NCBI GenBank assembly: GCA_014084085.1
Contig: NPFB01000024.1
Span: 79,188-143,187, forward strand
Reading direction: 5' to 3'
From: Hondaea fermentalgiana
Taxonomy: Eukaryota > Sar > Bigyra > Thraustochytrida > Thraustochytriidae
DNA: 64,000 nt
The translations under genes and the position numbers were made by a program. This document shows positions 59,001-63,012 of this stretch, piece by piece. The notes beneath the pieces were generated by a model. It saw nothing but the letters and a program-made list of their open reading frames with translations, searched no databases and was not told where the DNA came from. Each line of letters opens with the position of its first letter. Position 1 is the stretch's first letter.

Positions 59001-60256
59001 ATGAAGTCCCGAATTTCCGCTCTTTGTGAAGGCGAAACTGGACGGCCCGTTAACTTTCGCAGTAATGCAGGAACTACACTGAGTGTGACTCTGCGCTCCT
59101 TCTCGAAAAGATATCGAACACGTTCGAGTTCGCCAGACGCTGTGGAGGCAACGGAGCCAGCACTTGCGGAGCGCTGCATCGATTGTACTGGCGAGCTGCC
59201 GCTATTCGCAGATCGCCTCGAGACAGAAGTGTCTGCTGCGATCCCAAGACGCTCGCAGAGATCTCCAAACTGTTCAAAAGTTAGCTCGGCTCGACTTGGA
59301 ACGCCAAGTTCGCGTTGGAAAGTCGCTATTTTTTGACGTTGAGAAGACAAAACCGGTTTTCCCGAGACTTTGCGAAGTACCGAAGGGAGTTTGTTGAAGG
59401 TGACTGGAGCTTCTGAGGCAAATATTGCAGCAAGTGGGTCGTCGTGTGCGTCCTCGTGCGTTGAAGTGCGCTCACGTCGCCGGGATGATGTTGCTATGGT
59501 TGTTGTTTCGGAAGCCTTGGCCTCAATGCCAAGCGATTCTCGCCCAGAGCCGTGAGCCTGTCGCCGTCTCTCGTTGCTCTGTCCTGCAGCGTGATGCTGG
59601 GGCTGAATAGTGATGCGGATCTGACCCGTGGAGTCGGAAAGGGCACAAAGTGACCGATCAAAGCCTTGCTCGAGCAGCTTTGCAAGCTTGTACTGCCTGG
59701 AGCCAAGCTTGTTGGGACCAGTTAGTTCGTCTGCCCATAGTTCCACGGCAAGAGTCGAGTCAGGGTCATCGGCCAGGTCTGCTTCGAGAGTGAGGTCTGT
59801 GCTCTCGTTCCAACGCGGTTGGTCGCCAATTTTTACAGATGTCTGCCATTCCACGGGTCTTCCACGCGAGAACTCTGACGCAACGACTACCTTGACAAAG
59901 GGGTAAAGCTCGTCGCTGGCCTCGATGACTCTCCGCAGTCGTCTTCCTTCGTGAACTTCGACATGGAGGGTGGGAGCGCCGCCTTGGGATGAAAACTCGT
60001 CGTGAGGGCTGCGTCGATGACTTCGGCCTCGAGGCGAAGGATCATGCTCGAATCGGTTCGGGCTCGCCCTCGACTGCGCGGACCTCTCGCGCGTCCGCGC
60101 ATATCTCCGAGGTTCCGTGCTGTCCTCGGCCTCGCCGCGTCTCCTGTGGAGATAGTCGTCGTCGTCGTCGTCGTCGTCCCAACCGCGCGCTTCCGGGCTC
60201 GACATCTCTCCTTCTGACCTGCCACCGCGCACGGCCCGAGGTCGTCTCGCATGCAT
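41093..60256 (-). CDS. Giant modular protein: C2, 11 Tudor-like, EF-hand, PUB, WD-like, pseudokinase, ARM-like
   Basis: One uninterrupted frame of about 6,390 codons. Start set at 60256 (MHARRPRAV); ATGs at 60205 (MSSPEARGW) and 60490 are alternatives. Approximate residue order: acidic/RS-rich start; C2-like domain 92-219; 11 Tudor-like units (about 471-1688) interleaved with six helical modules; canonical EF-hand pair 1753-1821 (DKYDRDGNGELT, DADGSGTVD); RS-rich stretch; further EF-like pairs; four PUB-like domains at 2138, 2278, 2576 and 2709; EF pair 2454-2518; coiled coil; WD-like beta repeats split by an EF pair (3833-3899, DENGDGVVS and DVNKDGQVS); pseudokinase 4703-5033; armadillo-like helices to about 5850; degenerate EF-like pairs to the C-terminus. 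PUB domains bind p97/VCP tails in known proteins, Tudor folds bind methylated ligands and EF-hands bind calcium, so a large calcium-responsive scaffold is plausible. No single homologous family is recognised. Confidence 0.85.
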   Translation of the reverse strand: MHARRPRAVRGGRSEGEMSSPEARGWDDDDDDDDYLHRRRGEAEDSTEPRRYARTRERSAQSRASPNRFEHDPSPRGRSHRRSPHDEFSSQGGAPTLHVEVHEGRRLRRVIEASDELYPFVKVVVASEFSRGRPVEWQTSVKIGDQPRWNESTDLTLEADLADDPDSTLAVELWADELTGPNKLGSRQYKLAKLLEQGFDRSLCALSDSTGQIRITIQPQHHAAGQSNERRRQAHGSGRESLGIEAKASETTTIATSSRRRERTSTHEDAHDDPLAAIFASEAPVTFNKLPSVLRKVSGKPVLSSQRQKIATFQRELGVPSRAELTFEQFGDLCERLGIAADTSVSRRSANSGSSPVQSMQRSASAGSVASTASGELERVRYLFEKERRVTLSVVPALLRKLTGRPVSPSQRAEIRDFIVGTLGLGPRDELTLAQFEELCARLQVHENVSRESSALPPRKRNTKGAHNETASYETGDRVKARFGGKSRWYDGRIRQANRDGTFDIDYDDGDFEKNVEASMIQALESRAQPRNVGQGRGGGRGRGRADGVDSVTVDFHVGDRVEAQESFSLQWFEGSIRRAYRDGTFDVEFDDGEIIRKASVDKIRPIDESRTGSRRGPGSPGVSSLDSGMNDSGSLIQDIFEKEKRVTVSNVSNVLRKITGKPVLSSQRRAIQAFARSNGIGPRDVFDFILFEELCAELGIRPASSDARGGASRGKAQNRFEDDEISDGAISSFARGQKVQAKFGGKSKWYNGTIMRVHPNGTLDINYDDGDKERGVPPRLVRSVQDHDNYVIKDDPARERNSSRRRTTRFQDENMQDSQAKSEAIQLYNATPRVTASNVSSLLRKLTNKPILASQRQQVASFVRKQGLGPRDQFSEELFLELCEEMGALGPNADDEAIYSQDETSFKRGDKVEARFGGKSRWYKGTIVRVHASGACDIDYDDGDAERRVAPHLIRSLGAMPSRSRSPRRDALDSETDAEPGFSRGDKVEARFGGKSKWYKGTIVRVHASGACDIDYDDGDAERRVAPHLIRTSVASRSRSRTRSPRREPSDSETDAGPSFKRGDKVEARFGGKSKWYKGTIVRVHASGACDIDYDDGDAERRVAPHLIRASSISRSRSRSRSRSPRREPSDSETDAGPSFKRGDKVEARFGGKSKWYKGTIVRVHASGACDINYDDGDAERRVAPNLIRSVPNSRSRSKQGNASAEDRLRYLFDRESQDVTLGTAGELLRKFSGRALSSAERRQMMNMVRQQGLRPRDPIEFAHLVDICRELGLLEESSAEEDHPQSVDLREGDRVEAKFGGGAKFYTGRVVRVNRDGTYNIDYDDGDSERHVDPSLIRSLASKAGSSPRRSRASSRSRSRSRSRSPRRSRSPRREGSEESSSEQSDSFEKGQTVEAKYGGGSVWYRGRITAVNRDGTFAIAYDDGDKENKVQARLIRAVKSSRRASSKSSLTKNARVKARFKGSAEYYTGKITAVNRDGTFAVAFDDGDFDDQVIRANIELLDEAPAASRKTADDGQLKRFKYVFDREAKVTPGTAAEVIRKVTGTALSSEQRKQAYMFCKRKGFSSAKALSFGEFKSICVDLGVLDESSSEESEESSSERHGTKRRSRSPRGGRSPRRSRSPRGKEHSKSSKFVVGDRVKAQFGTGTAWYPGRIVRVHRNGSVDIDYDDGDKEQNKSPSLVRSLNANSSRSRSKSPRGRSRGKKSSIWAKMRRVASREADRNHRPPRLSEIEREKDYRARCRAILGARRFKELQRAFDKYDRDGNGELTEKEVAQTFRDMGKDFSRADVQRWITEVDADGSGTVDLVEFIQAYTGITMDSSSEDSDSESESSTSSEGRGRGRGRGGSARGRGRSRSRRRKRHHSRSSTSSESSLSSGSEVAERKLWKREAWAKRLNEDAIGAIEDAFEEYCSKTRRGRRILPAKYVRVALVDTGKEASVSQVSEYMRIMGLQKHDALSLPEFAHAYVYMFCDPERDEFGRVGSYYEKLWGSGTSGRAGGATLSQRSSLGDTETIAALAAQTFRSGEWKGSREQHEALLRKLSLGRSNEVIDILKKLVRAFEELDTDETGEVSASDTEELLRKAGRDPAPLRATLDAFCKARARTSLPELLAAFGFVFESVSGEPTVPAAFAMLRLHSTPRDTRVAAETALQYLNDVLARPDDANLWQIRVRDKAFQARIGRLRGGIELMHAVGFAPKRKASATDSAAGTDHVHLLALRGVADKYGRTMVEGVPQDTLATLTIRREEIEKELRAMEGGSKTIGEAVRSLQQECTLAQLRLALETSLVIVTDVLQNPKDSRKWRVRCANPRFLKCIGQWAHGRQLMEAVGFERVDGADVYVLRGTAAIPKGATSKDFRFPQLEKDVEDMLWRRKVDIEGALRALEVTIVTGKSNVVSNSNIMARSPHKAAQTRKTARIVSPISRSPRSRQTDASKFFATVHARSATEDLQLKMIQKVFQDFDVDGDGYITARDLKEALLRRGHDNSDAAVAAWIRSRDIDHDGSVSLAEFTASFAHTVPPRVMDGRGLENVPLQPAKLNENGTNSARAKGWRPEDAISPTEVAFGLVRLFHTKRRCSSILANLCAFTEKALDHRARTLDATNSSKPQQQQDRGKPFVLAPDDYVRHVAKTKGAAEILSALHWTYDGRRRSYVSHVDAEEMEQIRARLRELDMHRRGLEFPEVANAKAVGGAVASLGGTPSTQENRPSSWLAAMETVVRYLENVLHDPQAPRFRRINIQNETFRRRIGRLQGGIEVLIAAGFRETEESMLLLPEKASLPEIKARLVEIKAGIEPLREQAKLERNRVTDNPLDKAGQHRTKVVRGSDFPQQQKDTNGKEEAPQKSNEKPHGFANRRIESLRIKELEAQVHVLKEKLVETRKVKKASELQESFASSHRGDETADIPFELVTYELLAHERSRNSGPGSKMLKRGSGLGGGALLGASASRATGGRIGPLSRSGAPLVRARVSRGASRGQGKLFVTSDQGFRNGDMILVGKVSETQEARFVVGFSDGCLILDRVLEFDHEEGSPVITGRANKSEMRDFRRREIADYVVSDILLPLVENCVDAGEAVVRARDLQRRFEERPLMKPVFVSRLEHESTLGEDALLVGASTLARDNPSFTAASLPNRLWYSEKMATLYVLRHANEAHVWTEAMSPLELRDLFELIDADGDGRICRDEVVAAASSEPRVAALLSAGCFRNVDGGDHDSSQAFATIFDGRQAELTWEEFASFFSAGARRAAQERATPGWWTTLRRWCEEAWASGLSEDDLREMHVTFSLFDADADGKLSFQEWRAACQSMDGVFPTSTGWPDAPRSQLASDAEAAELWSRARRINFAEFGKLRAAQARRHGDVHAGQGMSASSALGGLGILTLIRRNLRRLHAELLRQYNGKITKAIFLQGCFDDTALLELMHFPLAQSEDASQSMETLETRLRQFGAHPRATSTRAVSWADIARCVNASSSPTTMMPLRAPALFSGRAQRTVCFGQDDAKVYEVACDQELQRVFVLYLSGALVVWSADGQRELCRTQVMSHASPARHAIATGSRAMRVLQFDSKTSLLIVCTAPVDNRFQVLESVSLRNLRDITLHAKPAVGAELAPIIEVAEFSSRWDAVICAVSGGAANIQILCARFGHPIALVPTAKEYSGIPRLLYVPDAEFLVAGDAGETLRFWDLAEQLRWRRAASDASSQSLQGLLSKLRKALALRASLDDNEDSSRRAVLLAQDRAHLSWTVRYADDLGGTETKIDACRLRHLCNEDVGSEEISGVSQFRKGMEVIVVGQKLVDVAISRLYPSRPGHADVLVVGTGEGWTSVMLPEELGHVDVGDRVRIPLPAEHGDVEALFARLDENGDGVVSLEELSTLVREHARLDLHREDLARVFDFIDVNKDGQVSLRELSAALKDRDEGFARTRAAKRPPKELVCRHTTVLPGKGKSTQVTALAFLRMAGLVCAATSGGKIHLVDPLVRRFRLTHRAFADLHAETEPELTQASENYACVHSFDVPRGGVVSQLSPVYFQSAGKDTHVPVTLNHAQAEAAKRADQTLQDSLGPNDALVQGFAYVSANGSVLVVAASGFDENMVLLQDQSLFGMTGAMTRPGGWSSGTDDLRQAYRLRTSVRRVFYLVSKEARGLAEVRASLERGGLALLDLMSIERALENPHVHVFPFYQQGDGPNSVLANPRSSSSLESVANHVGMVTRRIGKSMYEVAYDASRSVLKLPRHMLEPLTDAHSSRDLQTGERVRVQQGMLYSDNRIASDGAVARDDSTGSQFGPPDDGSSVELLSALFIERDGSLGVGTWSVDRINVLTPARDLAYPLSRVQRLAAVRSGARWRAMAHQSVRAAASLSHLQVRSFQAAEVGLLEKIGEVLRNVSLRSGHGDPQTSAEEAFQLARLLPQRWGARFRNMLRTFREIFDRVAQGQSCSTSSLIDAVEYSFASGDEANNLGLDLGLGGSFARFRAAITRDGKRQTIELVTLLECVVRLHSEVLAPEEAFDVLQQVHFLDRDTCSPDQVLEVCRGLPSDAPGEPNFGFSEANFVLFASRIDPFWSVRDAVQRTRALGSRENLRKRVPQHKLVRLASLVVARDCTMELAACNENLKALMANLKQRAVGHVNASVHGNLLEAPKSDGNDAQEDAVMPENSSTTLWNLGTESTEFLLRSSERALAALDSAAPPRYRLALDGEDTSCAQSMPQRTVHRAKGWTRQQGHGNPLDLWVHVVDEQKLARIQSYDGQPYEAHLEREAAMYRLLEKDGVAPTILDNARPVEDEGRKTVADGSYTMVFGALPGWRTLRECMDAHGYLGHPSLAPLLLSWSYQLLRILKIIHAKGIVLRGPRPRQILVSPCGRFLRLSSLATAGLLALDGATEGDMVAGPDLGEVVSPEERGYDPVNDTRDGARPSKAYDMYCFGCLLMELITGSVIPRESNSFPYGLFQLSVPNAKSSLSATSTLTLGPRGELQLRRTGGAEANEACAVDASMKQLAEFKAMACAIQAGSYVGDDLVASGPFVIDIAMQCLKADPGSRPLPQDLMEAERLLISESDFIEAGKIARRWLARDRICRNVRQGVAVPLEILIAQTHSQDAGAKWHDGAMDPRMLLDAVEAVVDCCCCSVSGNVDGDSVLESSPSLCDEVVAMGALQSVVKLTLRFFSSGGGADVPGRGISDLAFLEGDPSEPLRLRVLKRVIFGFQTIGSEFARPATAHVPMAKHVGPYLRAILCLYFGREDGLEDDSKMAEQYPAAAHCQGTVHWTPELEMFVAPLLRQIITDEGGGNPRLPAVREYIGTKNAKVNADSELADHSEVPESKRSIVYLREVLSLGHSLSQLASVRRKSRSRFVAGRQVLSLLRSPIAEHARLCLDMDLASRAVVLIGDADLELTQLALDSAKAIMDGLSDLAHSDTFSQSPREELLLRRAQDKMGLVFSSASCVSMLVQRVLSDTASLRESALDILQLQVRGGEAMTAAWQACDVFPALFHVLRKSRSKSAAEICSTIAVYGNRALLTQFHAHTELVELARDDYNIEVPRAIIGEGADDAEAALERLLDDTKEASLVDEVRQLLGRIRVAVTVDFVADRSLHEIYVALLKTVFQQWVSDFWAASLDSAQLAQERIPVIKVALAMAQQVILSENPQLNIRQASFLLRESGCFAVFARIMQEDFTDFASLTADILSLQTSAASFLLCECAGQDEALEALMGGIKEASCGDLATLYRTYVETNVVLLRESTDDAKGDEHRDLLFQWPQRSAVTRRAWSVLLRASAACMSLQDELVRSGFVQHLLTNLLNDRTRLVAGAHQLRLRDILGPTWNESCPLRMDAVNLVCALCQKASILSSLRAELVANIKAAGVISREARRLQQGAQRQIREAQEARSVLTAISSMNENQLQELLVRERENLNDDAIVSIFGNEPHPEARRPGEHAPYFKEVPAENETKTSQESDLVADDRRKTKASKATDHLNDAPQRGLPSAAQTANCLDKLGDAIVDAEQLFREYARQVKNHRAGKQLTKSVLGKQELQKLLQSISASAATRRAAANAMRAEPHMDLHGFYEFYATYLLGCNGENDHALGKRPAASSSGVDVKTLDTLFKRFDSNQQGVLSMRQTQAALSSMSGVRALLDGEVETLARSLSFGSSTTISFAEFCKLANTVNLHADLHIGEEDDSSVSSSTRDVFAGYSDALNLLSGGKRIYAFLVECLALVGESKSLPSKEDVATWLLVQTGQRSASIDWWQAQKLIAWAKSGAPPIVQSSEASRTTSPRLSGGGDAKGGEGDDDTKSDLQSVQVGQLAASSRMPPGQLDDSSQAGPTVITLEEAIARIPGKLARKVGEIKLAALWRAFCRYGGGRDGSVRFVTLRAAFNDMGRASVSDGDLYQWIRKHDASGTGTVRFRDFVASYSSSSSSSSL
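45160..46150 (-). other. Pseudokinase domain within the giant protein
   Basis: Kinase-like C-lobe: SYQLLRILKIIHAKGIVLRG, then ILVSPCGRFLRLSSLATAG, a VSPEERGYDP activation-end motif, YDMYCFGCLLMELITG and CLKADPGSRPLPQDLMEA. The HRD motif is LRGPRP and DFG is replaced by SSLAT, so catalysis is not expected. Confidence 0.7.
51935..53845 (-). other. Cluster of four PUB-like domains within the giant protein
   Basis: PUB-type pattern (LxYLxNVLxxPxxxxxRxIRxxNxxFxxRIGRLxGGIELLxAxGF) occurs at about 53845-53660, 53425-53215 (divergent; IGQWAHGRQLMEAVGF), 52530-52290 (divergent; HVAKTKGAAEILSALHW) and 52130-51935 (IGRLQGGIEVLIAAGF). A canonical EF-hand pair sits between the second and third. Confidence 0.75.
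55195..59430 (-). other. Array of Tudor-like units alternating with a ~62-residue helical module
   Basis: Tudor-like units (VGDRVxAxFGGKSxWYxGxI... then DGTFDIDYDDGD) start near 58845, 58600, 58060, 57540, 57310, 57085, 56845, 56395, 56090, 55895 and 55350. The helical module lies near 59430, 59115, 58345, 57780, 56630 and 55695. It has a consensus LLRKxTGxPxxSSQR, a second helix, GxGPRDxLxFxxFEELCxxLGI. Order H H T T H T H T T T T H T T T H T. Confidence 0.85.
56685..57540 (-). repeat. Four near-identical tandem coding repeats (Tudor units 4-7)
   Basis: Units are offset by 228, 234 and 240 bp (measured at the shared CCTTGTACCA sequence at 57481, 57253, 57019 and 56779). They encode almost the same 50 residues plus a variable SR-rich linker, which indicates recent in-frame duplication. 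Confidence 0.9.
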
Positions 60257-61003
60257 GTTGCCAAGCGCGGCGGCGCCTGCGTATCGACCCGCGCCAGGGT
60301 CGTGCGCCGCGGCTTTTGCTCTGCGTATCTGCCTCGGCGCGCTTCTTGTTTGGCGCGCTCGAGTCCGCGCGTTAGGCTCTGTGCCCAAGTTTTGGGCTAG
60401 AAGGAAACCGGCCCAACGGGCAAGCTTTTCTGAATAGACCCCTTCTTTTCTTTCTTTTTTTCCCCGCTCGCGACGCGAGGTTGCCATCACCCATCGCGCT
60501 TTTTAGGCCTCGAACGAAAGCAGGGACGTGTGCACGCTGCGCTGCGCTGGGCTCGGCTGGGCCGCAGTTCTCGCTGCGAGCGAATTCGAGGTGAACGACT
60601 TGTTTTCAGCCTTTGCCGCAGTTCGATTTGTCTTCGCTCCACGTCAAGTCGGACGTTGTCTTCCTTGTGCTCTTAAGAGTTCTCTGTGCGGCAGTGCGTG
60701 CACATACTAGAGAGAGTTGAACCAAGGCTAGGCTTGCTTGGCTCGCCGGCGCCTGCCAAACCCGTTGCGCATGCTCGTGTCGAGACGAACGCGGAGGCTC
60801 TGCGAGCTCTGGCGTGCGTCGCAAAGCGAGTTTGCGGCGGCCCCGCTGCCGGTGTCGCGGCTGCTGCGGCCGCATCTGCCGCGCGGAGCTAGCTGCCTGC
60901 ATTGGTGGCCAAGCAGCCTGAAGGGAGCGAGGGTTGGCGCTCTCGTTTCGGTCGTTACACACGGCTTCGGAGACGCTCGCGCTTGGGCCGCTCGCGCGTC
61001 GCG
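60257..61003. promoter_or_regulatory. Divergent intergenic region (giant gene / SAP-CaaX gene)
   Basis: About 750 bp between divergent start codons. It must hold both promoters; part of the left end is open in frame with the giant gene (to 60490) and may be 5' leader. No distinct motif recognised. Confidence 0.45.
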
Positions 61004-62685
61004 ATGGCGACGGAGATGCAGGCCAAGGTGCCAGGGGGCGTAGCCATGTTCTCTGCGAAGATGCGGCAGCGCCCACGAAGAGGCAAGCGAGGTATTTGCT
61101 TTTCCGCGGAGCCCCAAGGTAAGCGAACTGAGAGGCCGTCGAGAGCAGCCAGGTCGCACGCAACCTGCAGCAGTGCGCGGCGAAGATGATGCATAGTATG
61201 TAAATGTGGCTAACGGGCTCACAATGAGACGCAGTGCACGAGTACGAAATCGACAGTCCGTCATCACGGCGCCTCGAAGTGCGGCGCAAGGTCTCGAACC
61301 CGGCGAGCATCAAGTTCGACCTCTTCAAGATTGAGCTCGAGGCGCGAGGTATTGACCCCAAGCTGAAGACCAGCAAAAAGAGGCTCCTTGAATGCTTCAA
61401 CACGGAGCTACGCGGGGACTTGGAAAAGGTTGGCATTAGTGGTGCCACAGGCACAAACGAAGAACTTTCTGCCATGCTCGAGCTCGCAACTTTCTTGCGT
61501 CGACGCGCGAACTTGCGAAATTCGGGGATCGCCTGCGTGTGCGACGGCGCGACGCCAAAGATGCCCGTGGATATGTATGTCGAGGAGCTCGACCAGCAGC
61601 TTGCGGATCGCAAGATTCTTGTGACTGAAAAGGGTCGCAAGGCGCGCATTGTAGCCCTGGAGGAGGCACTGCTCAAAGAATCGGAGGTCCTTATTGGCGA
61701 CGGTTTTGATTTCGGAAGACGATTTGTTAAAGTTGAAGACATGCTATCGCTGGAGGAATACAGCGACAAGGAGCTGCGTGATGAGATCAAATCTCGCGGT
61801 ATGAAGGCGCCTCGCAAAAAGCAAGAGAAGTTGGAGCTTTTGTACAAGATTGTCGAAGACGATCTTGAGAGTCAAGTACGCGCCTGCTTCCACGAGGAAC
61901 TTCTCGACGAGTTGGTCCGCCTTGGCGTGAGCGCTGCGAATAACTCGAATTCGGCGCCCTCGACAGAGGTTCTTGCCGACAAGACGCACATGCTTCGCGA
62001 TGCAGCAAACAAGGTATCTCCGCCTCGAGCCGCTATGGCGGCTTCGACATCTGTCGGAGACGGGAAGAGCACGCCTTTATCGACGCGCAAGCGCAAGCGC
62101 ACGTCCGTCGAGGACACCACGACATCATCACCGCATGAGGCGGTAAAGGTAGAAAAAGAAGAAGAAGGTGGAGGAAAAGTAAAAGTAGAAGATCGTGCCT
62201 CCCCCGCGCGAACGCGCCGCGTGACGGGGCCTCGTACTGTCCGAGATACGCCTTTGTCCACGCGACGACGTCGCGCTTCTCGCGCGCGCGCTGTGGAGGC
62301 AGTGGAACAAGAAAATAGCAATGAAGGTGACACTTTGCTCGATGAGGATGTTCTTGTGAGCACGCCGGCTCTGAGTCCACGACGGAAAGATGAATCAACG
62401 CAGTTGCGTCAAGAAGAGAACCAGGAAGAGATGCTTGAAACTCCAGCGAAACGCATGCGCAGATTTGCCGAGGCTTCCCTTCAGCGCGCAGGGTGGGGCA
62501 CGGTCTTCAAGACTGCCTCGCCTTCGCCGGCGGAAGCTGCGGAGCTCGCAACATCTGCGCGCGAGGCGCTCGAGAGTCTCGAGACAAATGCTTTATTCGA
62601 CCTCCTTTTTCGCAGTGGCAAGTGGCGCGAAGACTATCGTGAACCTCCTTGCGAGGTCAAGCAGGGTTCGTGCGTGCTTCAGTAG
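61004..62685 (+). CDS. SAP-like nuclear protein with C-terminal CaaX box, two exons
   Basis: Exon 1 is 61004-61118 (MATEMQAKVPGGV...) and exon 2 is 61235-62685. The join (Q-V-HEYEIDSP) gives 521 aa. Exon 1 is basic (MRQRPRRGKRG). About residues 63-97 (FDLFKIELEARGIDPKLKTS) and 208-245 (YSDKELRDEIKSRGMKAPRK) each resemble a SAP DNA-binding helix-loop-helix. Residues about 290-430 are rich in Arg/Lys/Ser/Thr with several STRKRKR / STRRRR-type clusters that look like nuclear localisation signals and phospho-sites. A helical C-terminus follows. The last four residues are Cys-Val-Leu-Gln, a CaaX box in which Gln favours farnesylation. SAP-like plus NLS plus CaaX suggests a chromatin-binding protein tethered to the inner nuclear membrane, in a lamin-like manner; that is inference. 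Confidence 0.8.
61119..61234 (+). other. Spliceosomal intron of the SAP-CaaX gene
   Basis: Phase-1 intron of 116 bp with donor GTAAGC and acceptor CGCAG. A CTAAC branch-point motif at 61210-61214 is 20 nt before the acceptor. The frame of exon 2 has no upstream ATG, and this splice supplies one. Confidence 0.85.
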
Positions 62686-63012
62686 TAGCCGCATTCGTAG
62701 GCCAAGAGAAGCGCTGAGCGGCGTGGGCAGCCTTACATTCTCTGCCAGTGTTTGTGTGGAGGAGGGGAAAGGAGAGCAAAAAAGAAGGTGACAAGGAGCG
62801 CTCCTCTCCAGAAAGGAAAGCAAGGAAGAACTCTCTGCCATAGAGACTATAAGAAAGCTGAGAATAAAAGCAATGTAAGGCTCTTATTGCGATCAATTCG
62901 CGTTGGCGTCTGTCTCGTGGTTTACATTGTAGCCTATGCTATGCCTGTTTACTGGTTTGTTGTTGTGCACAAGCACAAGCGAGCGAGAACAGCGTCAACG
63001 GCTGCGTCACTC
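62686..63012. other. Convergent intergenic region
   Basis: About 330 bp between the converging SAP-CaaX and terminal genes. No coding frame supported; it contains both 3' ends. Confidence 0.5.

Noticed and set aside
60606..61847. 413-codon minus-strand frame overlapping the SAP-CaaX gene
   Set aside because: Antisense to a well-supported spliced gene; translation lacks domains.
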